Positions 1-7,410 of a DNA stretch of 64,000 bases are shown one piece after another. The translations under genes and the position numbers were made by a program. The stretch comes from an uncultured Clostridia bacterium (GTDB lineage Bacteria > Bacillota > Clostridia > Oscillospirales > Oscillospiraceae): contig CALCRH010000036.1 in the NCBI GenBank assembly GCA_937894515.1, positions 41,855 through 105,854 on the forward strand. Reading direction: 5' to 3'. A model generated the notes under the pieces. The model ran no database searches. It was not told the origin of the DNA and saw nothing but the letters and a program-made list of their open reading frames with translations. How positions within the stretch are numbered: the stretch's first letter is position 1; each line of letters opens with the position of its first letter.

Positions 1-1740
1 GGGGCTTCTGCCATAGTGGCAGAGCTGGAAAACGGCGGCTTGACCTATCTGCGTATCACGGACAACGGCTGCGGTATTGCGCCCGAGCAGATGCCCGTGG
101 CCTTTTTGCGCCACGCCACCAGCAAGCTCCGCTGTGCCGAGGACTTGGGCGCGATCGGGACGCTGGGTTTCCGCGGAGAAGCGCTGGCGGCGATTTCGGC
201 GGTGAGCCATGTGGACATTTTTTCCCGGGAGAAGGGCGCCAACGAGGGCGCGATGCTCCATCTGGACGGCGGCGTAGCCGGTGAAGTGATGCCGACCGGC
301 TGTCCCGAGGGTACCACCATCTGCGTCCGGGATCTGTTCTACAACACCCCGGCCCGCATGAAGTTCATGAAAAAGGACAGCGCTGAGGCTACCGCCGTGG
401 CGGGCATCGTTACCCATCTGGCGCTGAGCCATCCGGATATTTCGTTCAAACTGCTCCGCGACGGGCAGGAAGCTCTCCACACCCCCGGTGACGGCAAGCT
501 GCTGTCTGCCGTTTACGCCGCCATGGGGCGGGATTTCGCCCTGTCGCTTGTCCCCATCTCCGGCTGCGGCGGTGAAGTGAGAGTTGAGGGCTTTGTGACC
601 AAGCCCCTTGCCGGTCACGGCAGCCGCGGCAAGCAGGTGTTTTTCGTCAACGGACGCTTTGTCAAATCCCAGCTTTTGACGGCGGCGCTGGAGGAGGCAT
701 ACAAAAACCGGCTGATGAAGGGCAAGTTCCCCGGCTGTGTGCTGCATATCACCCTGCCCACCAATCAGGTGGACGTGAATGTTCACCCTGCCAAGACGGT
801 GGTGAAGTTCGTGTCCGATAAGGCGGTGTTCGATGCGGTGTACTATACCGTATTGGACACGTTGGACGCGGAGAACCGACCCGCCCCCAAGAAAGAGGAA
901 AAGCCGTTTTTTAAGACCATGACGGCGCAGGAGTACAAGGCGAAAGCGCCGGTGGAACAGCCGAAGAAGCCCGTGGGCAGCTTTGTGGTGAAAACGGCAG
1001 CGCCCGCGGCACAGCCGCTATATGTACATGACGTGGCGCCGCAGCCGAAGAAACCCTTTATCGCGCCTACGCCGGATACAAAAAAGAGCTATATCATCAC
1101 CCCGCCGGAGCCGGTGGAGGAAAAACCGGTACAGGTGGAACTGTCCGTGCAGGAGACCATGGAGCCGAAAGGGGAAGCACCGTGGCGCATTGCCGGCGAG
1201 GTGCTGAAAACCTATATCATCTGCGAGGACGAGAACGAAACCGTGTGGCTTATCGACAAGCATGCCGCCCATGAGAGGATCCGTTTCGATAAATTGAAAG
1301 CCAACCGTGAGCCGCTGATGGCACAGACTCTTTTGACCCCCGTGGCGGTGGATCTGGATGGAGACGAATACGATGCGGTACTGAATCATCTGGAACTTTT
1401 GCGGGAGTTTGCCTTTGCCTGCGAGGACTTTGGCGGCGGCACGGTATTGGTGCGGGAAGTGCCGGCGGATATTCGGGTTGAGGACACGGCGGCGACTTTA
1501 GAGGAACTGGCCCACAAGCTGGTATTGGGTCGAGCCGACCCGGCGGCGGCAAGAGACGAGCTGCTGCACACCATGGCCTGTAAAAGCGCCATTAAGGCGG
1601 GTATGGTCAGCGATAAAGCGGAGCTTGCCGCGCTGGTGGAAAAGGTGCAGTCGGGGGAAATCCAGTACTGCCCACATGGCAGACCGGTAAAGTATAAATT
1701 GAGCAAATACGAGATCGAAAAGATGTTCAAAAGAGCGTAA
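1..1740 (+). CDS. mutL: DNA mismatch repair protein MutL, 5' end cut by window
   Basis: MutL couples mismatch recognition by MutS to strand incision. The frame is open from base 1, and residues upstream of the first possible GTG (position 16) still match the MutL N-terminus, so the true start lies outside the window. The GHL ATPase part shows DNGCGI (ATP-binding) and GFRGEAL about 50 codons in. The C-terminal half has the endonuclease metal motif as DKHAAHERI, the ACKSAIKAG segment and CPHGRP near the end. This is therefore the nicking type of MutL found in bacteria without MutH. A proline/lysine-rich linker separates the two halves. It is followed by miaA and hfq, a common order in Firmicutes. 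Confidence 0.97.
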   Translation, partial: GASAIVAELENGGLTYLRITDNGCGIAPEQMPVAFLRHATSKLRCAEDLGAIGTLGFRGEALAAISAVSHVDIFSREKGANEGAMLHLDGGVAGEVMPTGCPEGTTICVRDLFYNTPARMKFMKKDSAEATAVAGIVTHLALSHPDISFKLLRDGQEALHTPGDGKLLSAVYAAMGRDFALSLVPISGCGGEVRVEGFVTKPLAGHGSRGKQVFFVNGRFVKSQLLTAALEEAYKNRLMKGKFPGCVLHITLPTNQVDVNVHPAKTVVKFVSDKAVFDAVYYTVLDTLDAENRPAPKKEEKPFFKTMTAQEYKAKAPVEQPKKPVGSFVVKTAAPAAQPLYVHDVAPQPKKPFIAPTPDTKKSYIITPPEPVEEKPVQVELSVQETMEPKGEAPWRIAGEVLKTYIICEDENETVWLIDKHAAHERIRFDKLKANREPLMAQTLLTPVAVDLDGDEYDAVLNHLELLREFAFACEDFGGGTVLVREVPADIRVEDTAATLEELAHKLVLGRADPAAARDELLHTMACKSAIKAGMVSDKAELAALVEKVQSGEIQYCPHGRPVKYKLSKYEIEKMFKRA

Positions 1741-1753
1741 GGGTTGTCCGCCC

Positions 1754-1782
1754 GCGGGCCGTCGGGGACGCCGGCCCCTACA
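1754..1782. repeat. REP-like GC-rich interspersed repeat, copy 1
   Basis: A GC-rich element between mutL and miaA whose reverse complement begins GTAGGGGCCGGCGTCCCC. The same unit occurs at 41170-41197 and 42671-42698 in the opposite orientation. It lies in the 94-base mutL-miaA gap, followed by TTCAGCATTC, a short string that also occurs beside the third copy. Confidence 0.75.
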
Positions 1783-1834
1783 AAAGTCATTCAGCATTCT
1801 GCACGTAGCATTATCTTCAACAGGTGGTGATTTT

Positions 1835-2773
1835 GTGCGCGTTCTCTGTGTCGTTGGCCCAACGGCCACGGGAAAAACGAAAATGGGCGTGGCGCTTTGC
1901 AAGCGCTTCGGCGGCGAGGTGGTGTCCGTGGATTCCATGCAGATCTACCGCGGTATGACCATCGGCACGGCGGCACCCACTCCGGAGGAGATGGACGGCG
2001 TCCCCCACCACATGATCGCCGTGGCAGACCCCAAAGAGAGCTGGTCGGTGGCCAAATATGTGGAGCGGGCAGACGCTTGCGTGCAGAGCATTCTGGCGCG
2101 CGGCAAGCTGCCTGTTCTGGTGGGCGGAACGGGTCTGTGGTTGGATGCGCTGGTACGGGGAAACGAATTTGCCCCCGGCTCACAGGGGGAGAAAGCAAGG
2201 CTGATGCTCCAAAAACGGCTGGACAGCGAGGGCGTGGCGGTTTTATTAGAGGAGTTGCGGCAAATCGACCCCGAAGCCGCCGCAAAGCTGCATTTGAAGG
2301 ACGAAAAGCGCATTCTGCGGGCCTTGGAGGTCTATGCCCAAACCGGTGAGACCATTACCGCGCACAACGCAAAAACCCGGGAAAAACCGTCCAGATATGA
2401 GGCACTTTACATTGGCTTGGATTTTGTCGACCGGCAGGCTCTGCGGGACAGGATTGACAAGCGGGTAGATGCCATGGTACAGCAGGGACTGCTGCAGGAG
2501 GTGCGGGAGCTGTTGGCGTCAGGCCTGCCGCGGGATGCCACCGCCCTGCAGGCCATCGGATACAAACAATTTTTAGGTGTCAGCGAGGGACTTCTTACCG
2601 AAAAAGAAGCGGTGGAGGAAGTCAAGCTTCGCTCCCGGCAGTACGCCAAACGCCAATTAACATGGCTCAGGCGGAATCCGGATATTCATTGGATTTATTG
2701 GGAAAAAGAGCCGGATTTTTCCGCCGGGCTCCAAAATGCGACAGAATATCTCACCGCTCGTGGATTACGATAA
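1835..2773 (+). CDS. miaA: tRNA dimethylallyltransferase MiaA
   Basis: MiaA transfers a dimethylallyl group from DMAPP to A37 of tRNAs that read UNN codons. The 312-residue protein has the usual length. The P-loop GPTATGKT lies at residues 8-15, followed by the DSMQIYRGM motif and later the tRNA-binding ALQAIGYKQF segment. The GTG start at 1835 is preceded by AGGTGGTGA and puts the P-loop at the family's normal distance from the N-terminus. It lies between mutL and hfq and is probably cotranscribed with them. Confidence 0.96.
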   Translation: MRVLCVVGPTATGKTKMGVALCKRFGGEVVSVDSMQIYRGMTIGTAAPTPEEMDGVPHHMIAVADPKESWSVAKYVERADACVQSILARGKLPVLVGGTGLWLDALVRGNEFAPGSQGEKARLMLQKRLDSEGVAVLLEELRQIDPEAAAKLHLKDEKRILRALEVYAQTGETITAHNAKTREKPSRYEALYIGLDFVDRQALRDRIDKRVDAMVQQGLLQEVRELLASGLPRDATALQAIGYKQFLGVSEGLLTEKEAVEEVKLRSRQYAKRQLTWLRRNPDIHWIYWEKEPDFSAGLQNATEYLTARGLR

Positions 2774-2824
2774 CCACGGCGGACGAGACGATCGTCCGTA
2801 CATAGAAAAAGGAGTACAGACGAT

Positions 2825-3055
2825 ATGCAAAAGAACAATTTACAGGACATTTTTCTGACCCGCTCCCGCAAGGAGAACATTCCGGTAACGCTGTTTCTGG
2901 TCAACGGCTTCCAACTGCGGGGCGTGATCAGCGGCTTTGACTGCTTTGTTGTGGTACTGGATTCTGACGGCAAGCAGCAGATCATTTACAAGCACGCCAT
3001 TTCCACCATCGTGCCGATGCGCAGCATTTCCCTGATGGAGGAGCCGGCACCCTAA
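2825..3055 (+). CDS. hfq: RNA chaperone Hfq
   Basis: Hfq is a hexameric Sm-like protein that helps small RNAs pair with mRNAs. The 76-residue product has the Sm1 pattern (NGFQLRGVISGFD) and Sm2 motif (YKHAIST), with almost no C-terminal tail, as in Firmicutes. AAAAAGGAG lies just upstream of the ATG. Its position directly after miaA is the classical bacterial arrangement. Confidence 0.96.
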   Translation: MQKNNLQDIFLTRSRKENIPVTLFLVNGFQLRGVISGFDCFVVVLDSDGKQQIIYKHAISTIVPMRSISLMEEPAP

Positions 3056-3067
3056 AAAGGAGATCTT

Positions 3068-4282
3068 ATGAAATCTTCCACGCCCATCTTCAAAATACTG
3101 TCCGTTGCGGTGTTGGTCGCCGCGGTATTGTACTTCGGGGTGCAGCTGCGGAACTATCTGGCTGACCCCATATCTACCACGCTGGTGCATGCCGCGACAG
3201 CCGAAGATACCATTCCCGTCAACGGTTACCTGGTACGGCAGGAGGAGACATTCTCTTCCTCAGCGAAAACGCTGTCCCACGAACAGGATGAAGGCGCCAA
3301 GGTCGGTATCGGGCAGATCATAGCTGTTGCCTATGACGATCCGGCGGCTTTGGATACGGTGGCACAGATCGGTGCGCTGGAACTGCAGCAGCAGCAGCTG
3401 CAGTTTGCTTTGGAATCCTATTTGGATCCGGATGCGGCGCTAAAGCTGGACGGCACCATCCATGAAGATCTGCTGGCAGTGCGCCGGGACATTTCAGACG
3501 GAGACTACACCATGATAGCGGACAAGCTCTCGGAGTTGAAAGCGGGTGTGATGAAGCGGGACTACACCTATTCTTCAAAGGAGGAGATCGAGGCAGCTAT
3601 TGCCGACACCCAGTATCAGATGGAGGCCTGTCGGGCATCCCTTTTTCAAGCGGAAAAGATCTGCGCGCCGGCCTCCGGCACCTACTCTGCAATTTGTGAT
3701 GGCTATGAGACGGTTCTCACACCGGATGAGCTGGAATACTTGAGCGCAGACCAGTTGGAGGCGGTGACTCCGAAAGAGGATACAAGCAATGTGGGCAAGC
3801 TGATTTACGGCGACCGCTGGTATTATGCCGGAATACTCAGCCGGGAAAACGCGGCACTTTTGGAAAATCGCTCCCAGGTGGGACTTCGCTTTGCCAAGGG
3901 ACTGAATCTGGATCTCACCGCGACCATCGAACGCATTGGCGAAGCAGAAAACGGCAAATGCGTTGTGGTTCTGTGCTGCGACAAGTATTTGGCGCAGACC
4001 ACGGCGCTGCGGCACCAGGCAGCGGAACTGATCCTCCGAGACTATGAAGGACTGCGGGTGCCGTCCAATGCACTGCGCGTCAGCGAGGACGGCACAGCCG
4101 GCGTTTACTGTGTGGTGGGCGTAACTGCCCGCTTTAAGCCGGTGAAGGTGATCTATCAGGGCGATGATAACTACGTTCTGGTAAAAGCTGCTGACGGCAG
4201 CGAAGGGACCCGGGTGCTCCGCATCGGTGACGAGGTAATCGCCGCCAGCGGAGAACTGTATGACGGGAAAGTGATTAGATAA
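3068..4282 (+). CDS. HlyD/membrane-fusion-like single-pass membrane protein
   Basis: A 404-residue protein with one N-terminal membrane segment (about residues 9-28) and a long extracellular part. The middle has heptad-like stretches (about 95-195). A lipoyl/barrel-like region follows, with a segment (APASGTYSA) like the half-motifs of membrane-fusion proteins. This resembles the HlyD family, but no transporter or outer-membrane partner is adjacent. It lies 12 bases after hfq and 29 before the YggS-type gene, in a division-related cluster, so a cell-envelope role is a reasonable inference. The start has AAAAAGGAGATCTT before the ATG. Its function is not known to me. Confidence 0.7.
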   Translation: MKSSTPIFKILSVAVLVAAVLYFGVQLRNYLADPISTTLVHAATAEDTIPVNGYLVRQEETFSSSAKTLSHEQDEGAKVGIGQIIAVAYDDPAALDTVAQIGALELQQQQLQFALESYLDPDAALKLDGTIHEDLLAVRRDISDGDYTMIADKLSELKAGVMKRDYTYSSKEEIEAAIADTQYQMEACRASLFQAEKICAPASGTYSAICDGYETVLTPDELEYLSADQLEAVTPKEDTSNVGKLIYGDRWYYAGILSRENAALLENRSQVGLRFAKGLNLDLTATIERIGEAENGKCVVVLCCDKYLAQTTALRHQAAELILRDYEGLRVPSNALRVSEDGTAGVYCVVGVTARFKPVKVIYQGDDNYVLVKAADGSEGTRVLRIGDEVIAASGELYDGKVIR

Positions 4283-4311
4283 GAAATCCAAAGAGAAAGG
4301 AAGCGCAGAAA

Positions 4312-5007
4312 ATGCCGATTTCTGAGAACATTGCCGGGATCCGGGAAAAAATAGACGGTGCAGCACGCCGGTCGGGACGGACAGGTGCGGACATTGTATT
4401 GGTGGGTGCCAGCAAAATGAACGATGCGTGTGCCTGTCAGGAGGCTATTCGTGCCGGTATCGATGTGCTGGGAGAGAACCGCGTGCAGGAGATGACGGAA
4501 AAACTGGCAGAGAATGCTTACGCCGGCGCACCCCTGCATTTTATCGGGCATCTGCAGCGCAACAAGGTCAAGCAGGTGGTGGGCAAGGTGGCGCTGATCC
4601 AGTCGGTGGGCTCCATCGAGCTGTTGGACGAAATTGAAAAGCAGGCGGAAAAGCAGAATTTGGTGCAGGATATTCTGTTGGAAATCAACATCGGCGGCGA
4701 GGAAGCAAAGTCCGGTTTTTGCCCGGAAGATCTGTTTTCGGCGGCGTCTCATGCCGAAACCCTGCCCCACGTTCGGGTGTGCGGCCTGATGACAATACCG
4801 CCCGTTGCATCCGAAAAACACGGAAGCACACCGTATTTCGAGAAAATGAACGGTCTTTTTATTGACATCAACCAAAAAATGTATGATAATAGATTAAAAT
4901 ATCTTTCCATGGGTATGTCCGGCGATTATGAAGATGCGATTCGCTGCGGCAGCAACATGGTGCGTATTGGAACGGCGATTTTCGGCGCCCGCAATTATAA
5001 CAGATAA
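4312..5007 (+). CDS. ylmE: YggS/YlmE-family pyridoxal-phosphate homeostasis protein
   Basis: This family is a single-domain PLP-binding TIM barrel that keeps free PLP in balance; no catalysed reaction is established. The 231-residue protein has the usual length. The PLP lysine is expected at residue 35 in the context GASKMND. Other family signatures are GENRVQE, HFIGHLQRNK, LMTIPP, LSMGMSGDYEDAI and the C-terminal GTAIFGAR. The gene precedes sepF, as ylmE does in Bacillus. The start follows AAAGGAAGCGC. Confidence 0.93.
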   Translation: MPISENIAGIREKIDGAARRSGRTGADIVLVGASKMNDACACQEAIRAGIDVLGENRVQEMTEKLAENAYAGAPLHFIGHLQRNKVKQVVGKVALIQSVGSIELLDEIEKQAEKQNLVQDILLEINIGGEEAKSGFCPEDLFSAASHAETLPHVRVCGLMTIPPVASEKHGSTPYFEKMNGLFIDINQKMYDNRLKYLSMGMSGDYEDAIRCGSNMVRIGTAIFGARNYNR

Positions 5008-5024
5008 ATCGGGGAGGCGTTTTT

Positions 5025-5480
5025 ATGGGTTTCATGGATGAAATCAGGAAGATCATTCATCCTTATGATGATGAGGATTATGACTACGATGACGAACTGG
5101 AAGAAGAGGAAAAGACAAGCAGCCGTCCGCTGTTTGATGACCGCAAGGAAGACCGCAAGATAGCAGAAGATCGCCACAACAAGGTGGTGAACATTCACGC
5201 CACCGCTGCGTTGAAGGTTGTTTTGGTAAAGCCGGAACGCTTTGAAAATGCCAGTGAAATCGCAGACCATCTGCGGGAAAAGCGCACGGTGGTTATGAAC
5301 CTGGAATCCACCAACAAGGATGTGGCGCGCCGCCTGATCGATTTTCTGTCCGGTGTTGCCTATGCCGGCGAAGGGAAGATCAAGAAAGTGGCTGCAAACA
5401 CCTATATCATCACGCCGTACAGTGTAGATATTATGGGTGATCTGATTGATGAGCTGGAAAATAGCGGCCTGTACCTATAA
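5025..5480 (+). CDS. sepF: Cell division protein SepF
   Basis: SepF tethers and bundles FtsZ at the membrane. The N-terminus (GFMDEIRKII) can form the amphipathic membrane helix, followed by an acidic linker (about residues 14-36). The globular SepF fold fills residues 65-150, with VNLESTNKD-like and FLSGVAYA segments; the first reads MNLESTNKDVARR here. The 151-residue length is normal. GGGGAGG lies 7 bases before the ATG. In Bacillus ylmG and ylmH lie between sepF and divIVA; here divIVA follows directly. Confidence 0.94.
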   Translation: MGFMDEIRKIIHPYDDEDYDYDDELEEEEKTSSRPLFDDRKEDRKIAEDRHNKVVNIHATAALKVVLVKPERFENASEIADHLREKRTVVMNLESTNKDVARRLIDFLSGVAYAGEGKIKKVAANTYIITPYSVDIMGDLIDELENSGLYL

Positions 5481-5507
5481 AGAAAAAACGATTCGGAGGG
5501 ATATGCT

Positions 5508-6170
5508 ATGTTTACACCACAAGAAGTTTCTGAAAAAACATTCCCCAAATCTGCTCGTTTCAACGAGGGTTATCAAATGGCGGCTGTTGACGAATTTCTG
5601 GACAGCCTGACAGAGGACTATACGGCGCTGTTCAAAGACAACGTGTCCCTCAAGGCAAAGCTGAAAGTACTGGCGGAGAAAATCGAAGAATACCGCAGCA
5701 CCGAGGACTCCATGCGTGCGACCTTGGTTACCGCCCAGAAAATGGCAGCAAAACTGGTACAGGAAGCGCAGACAGAAAAGGAAAGTATGCTTGCTGATGC
5801 GCGCAAAGATGCGGCCGTGGAGAGGGCAAAGCTGGAGGCCGAAACGGAACAGGTGCGCCGTAAGATGGCAATGGCACAAGAGAATCTTGCCGATTTTATC
5901 AAGCGCTCTAACGATCTGATCAGCAGACAAAAAACGTTTTTGGAAGCTTTGCCGGAGATGGATGTGTCCCAGATGCGAGAGGACACGGTAAAACCTGCGA
6001 TGACAGATATAGATGTTGAGATCCGGAAAGCCTTTGAAGAGGAGCCGGTACAGCCGGCACCGGAGGAGCCGAAAGAACCGGAGCAGAACAGCGAAATCCC
6101 CAGCGATTTTACGCTGAGCCTGGACGAATTGAAATTCGGCAAGAATTATAGTATCAGCAGTGAAAAATAA
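5508..6170 (+). CDS. divIVA: DivIVA-family coiled-coil protein
   Basis: DivIVA proteins recognise negatively curved membrane at the poles and septum and recruit partners. The 220-residue product starts with the family's N-terminal domain (residues about 4-60), including the FNEGYQMAAVDEFLD segment. A long predicted coiled coil covers about 40-150, and an acidic, proline-rich tail ends the protein. The conserved N-terminal aromatic/basic tip is only partly preserved, so the name is given at family level. It follows sepF by 27 bases, and a strong terminator comes right after. Confidence 0.9.
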   Translation: MFTPQEVSEKTFPKSARFNEGYQMAAVDEFLDSLTEDYTALFKDNVSLKAKLKVLAEKIEEYRSTEDSMRATLVTAQKMAAKLVQEAQTEKESMLADARKDAAVERAKLEAETEQVRRKMAMAQENLADFIKRSNDLISRQKTFLEALPEMDVSQMREDTVKPAMTDIDVEIRKAFEEEPVQPAPEEPKEPEQNSEIPSDFTLSLDELKFGKNYSISSEK

Positions 6171-6174
6171 AGGG

Positions 6175-6204
6175 ACAGCGGCTCCGTACAGAGCCGCTGT
6201 TTTT
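6175..6204 (+). terminator. Rho-independent terminator after divIVA
   Basis: A perfect 10-bp stem (ACAGCGGCTC / GAGCCGCTGT) with a 6-base loop and T5 tail. It closes the mutL-divIVA run and lies just before the ribosome binding site of the next gene. Confidence 0.85.
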
Positions 6205-6222
6205 ACCAAAGGAGGAAGCTAT

Positions 6223-7101
6223 ATGGCCAATAAGCCGATTGTTGCCCTGCTGTACGATTTTGATAAAACGCTATGCACAACGGATATGGAGGATTATACA
6301 TTTATCCCGTCCTTGGGCATGACCCCCGGTGAATTTTGGGGGATCGCCAACAGCTTTGGCCAAAAGAATCACATGGACGGTCTTTTGGCATATATGTATA
6401 CGATGATCCATGAATGCCGCAAGCGCAGCATTCGCCTGGATCGGGAATATCTGGTGCAGTGCGGCAATGCGATGGAACTGTTTCCCGGTGTACGGGACTG
6501 GTTTTCCCGGATCAATGCGTTTGGTGAAAGCCTGGGCGTGACGGTGGAGCATTATGTGCTATCCTCCGGCTTAAAGGAAATTATTGAAGGCAGCGGGATC
6601 AGCCATGAATTTCGGGAGATCTATGCCTGCGAGTTCTTCTATAATGAAGAGGGTCTGGCGTCCTGGCCAAAACTGGACGTGAACTTTACCAACAAGACCC
6701 AGTTTGTTTATCGCATCAACAAGGGCGTGCTGGATGTAGCAGAGGATCGCGCCCTGAACGACTCTATGCCGGACGACAGCAAGCGGGTGCCATTCACCAA
6801 CATGATTTATATTGGTGACGGACTTTCCGATGTACCGTGCATGAAGATGATGCAGGCCTATGGCGGCCAGGCCATCGCGGTCTATCAGGACTCCAATCGG
6901 CCCGGCGTGGAAGAACTGCTGCGAAAGGGACGGGTAGACTTCATTTTCCCCGCCGATTACAGCGCCGGTACTGCTCTGGAAATGACTGTGCAGAACATCG
7001 TCCGAAAGATGGCGATAGCAGACGCGCTGGGAGCAGAAAAGAATCAGCAGATGAATCTGATCGGACAAAATGACCTGCCGTATCAGGAAACGCTGTTTTA
7101 A
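6223..7101 (+). CDS. HAD-superfamily phosphatase
   Basis: A 292-residue HAD hydrolase. The nucleophile motif is YDFDKTLCTTD near residue 10, and the acidic motif is IGDGLSDVPCMK. A sizeable helical cap lies between them, resembling phosphoserine-phosphatase-like members, but the substrate cannot be read from sequence. ATG 6223 is chosen because GGAGGAAGC lies just before it and the nucleophile motif then falls at the normal place. A longer in-frame start at 6160 would run through the terminator at 6175-6204. Confidence 0.85.
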   Translation: MANKPIVALLYDFDKTLCTTDMEDYTFIPSLGMTPGEFWGIANSFGQKNHMDGLLAYMYTMIHECRKRSIRLDREYLVQCGNAMELFPGVRDWFSRINAFGESLGVTVEHYVLSSGLKEIIEGSGISHEFREIYACEFFYNEEGLASWPKLDVNFTNKTQFVYRINKGVLDVAEDRALNDSMPDDSKRVPFTNMIYIGDGLSDVPCMKMMQAYGGQAIAVYQDSNRPGVEELLRKGRVDFIFPADYSAGTALEMTVQNIVRKMAIADALGAEKNQQMNLIGQNDLPYQETLF

Positions 7102-7110
7102 TATCCGAAT

Positions 7111-7152
7111 AATCATAAAAAGACCTGACGAAAGTCAGGTCTTTTTATGATT
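7111..7152. terminator. Bidirectional terminator between convergent genes
   Basis: A 19-bp perfect stem (AATCATAAAAAGACCTGAC and its complement) around a GAAA tetraloop, with A- and T-rich flanks. It serves the HAD gene on the + strand and the small membrane protein on the - strand. Confidence 0.88.
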
Positions 7153-7153
7153 A

Positions 7154-7342
7154 TTATTCTTTTGGGCCTTTATTCTTTTTCAGCAGCATAATGATGACGC
7201 CGATCAGTACAATGACCGCGACAATCAGCACCGCGATCCAAATGCCGATACCATTATCGCCGGTCAGGGGACTGGCGCAGGAGCTTACAGCAAGCGACAG
7301 CATCATCATGACACATAGTGCGAGAGAAATTATGTGTTTCAT
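7154..7342 (-). CDS. Minimal secreted protein with sorting-signal-like tail
   Basis: A 62-residue protein with an N-terminal signal sequence (residues 1-22; VSSC could be a lipobox). Then come SPLTGD, a strongly hydrophobic segment (about 33-54) and a basic end (KKNKGPKE). The last part has the layout of a sortase sorting signal (LPXTG-like motif, membrane span, positive tail), but almost nothing would remain between signal peptide and anchor. An alternative is a small single-pass membrane protein. AAGGAG precedes the ATG by 8 bases. No sortase gene is in the window. Confidence 0.65.
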   Translation of the reverse strand: MKHIISLALCVMMMLSLAVSSCASPLTGDNGIGIWIAVLIVAVIVLIGVIIMLLKKNKGPKE

Positions 7343-7410
7343 CGAATATCTCCTTGCCTAATACGATCTATCGTCAGAATACCACACGCCGCAGAAAGAA
7401 TACAAGGGAC

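Noticed and set aside
16..1740. GTG at 16 as the start of mutL
   Set aside because: The frame is open to base 1 and upstream residues still match MutL; the gene is truncated by the window edge.
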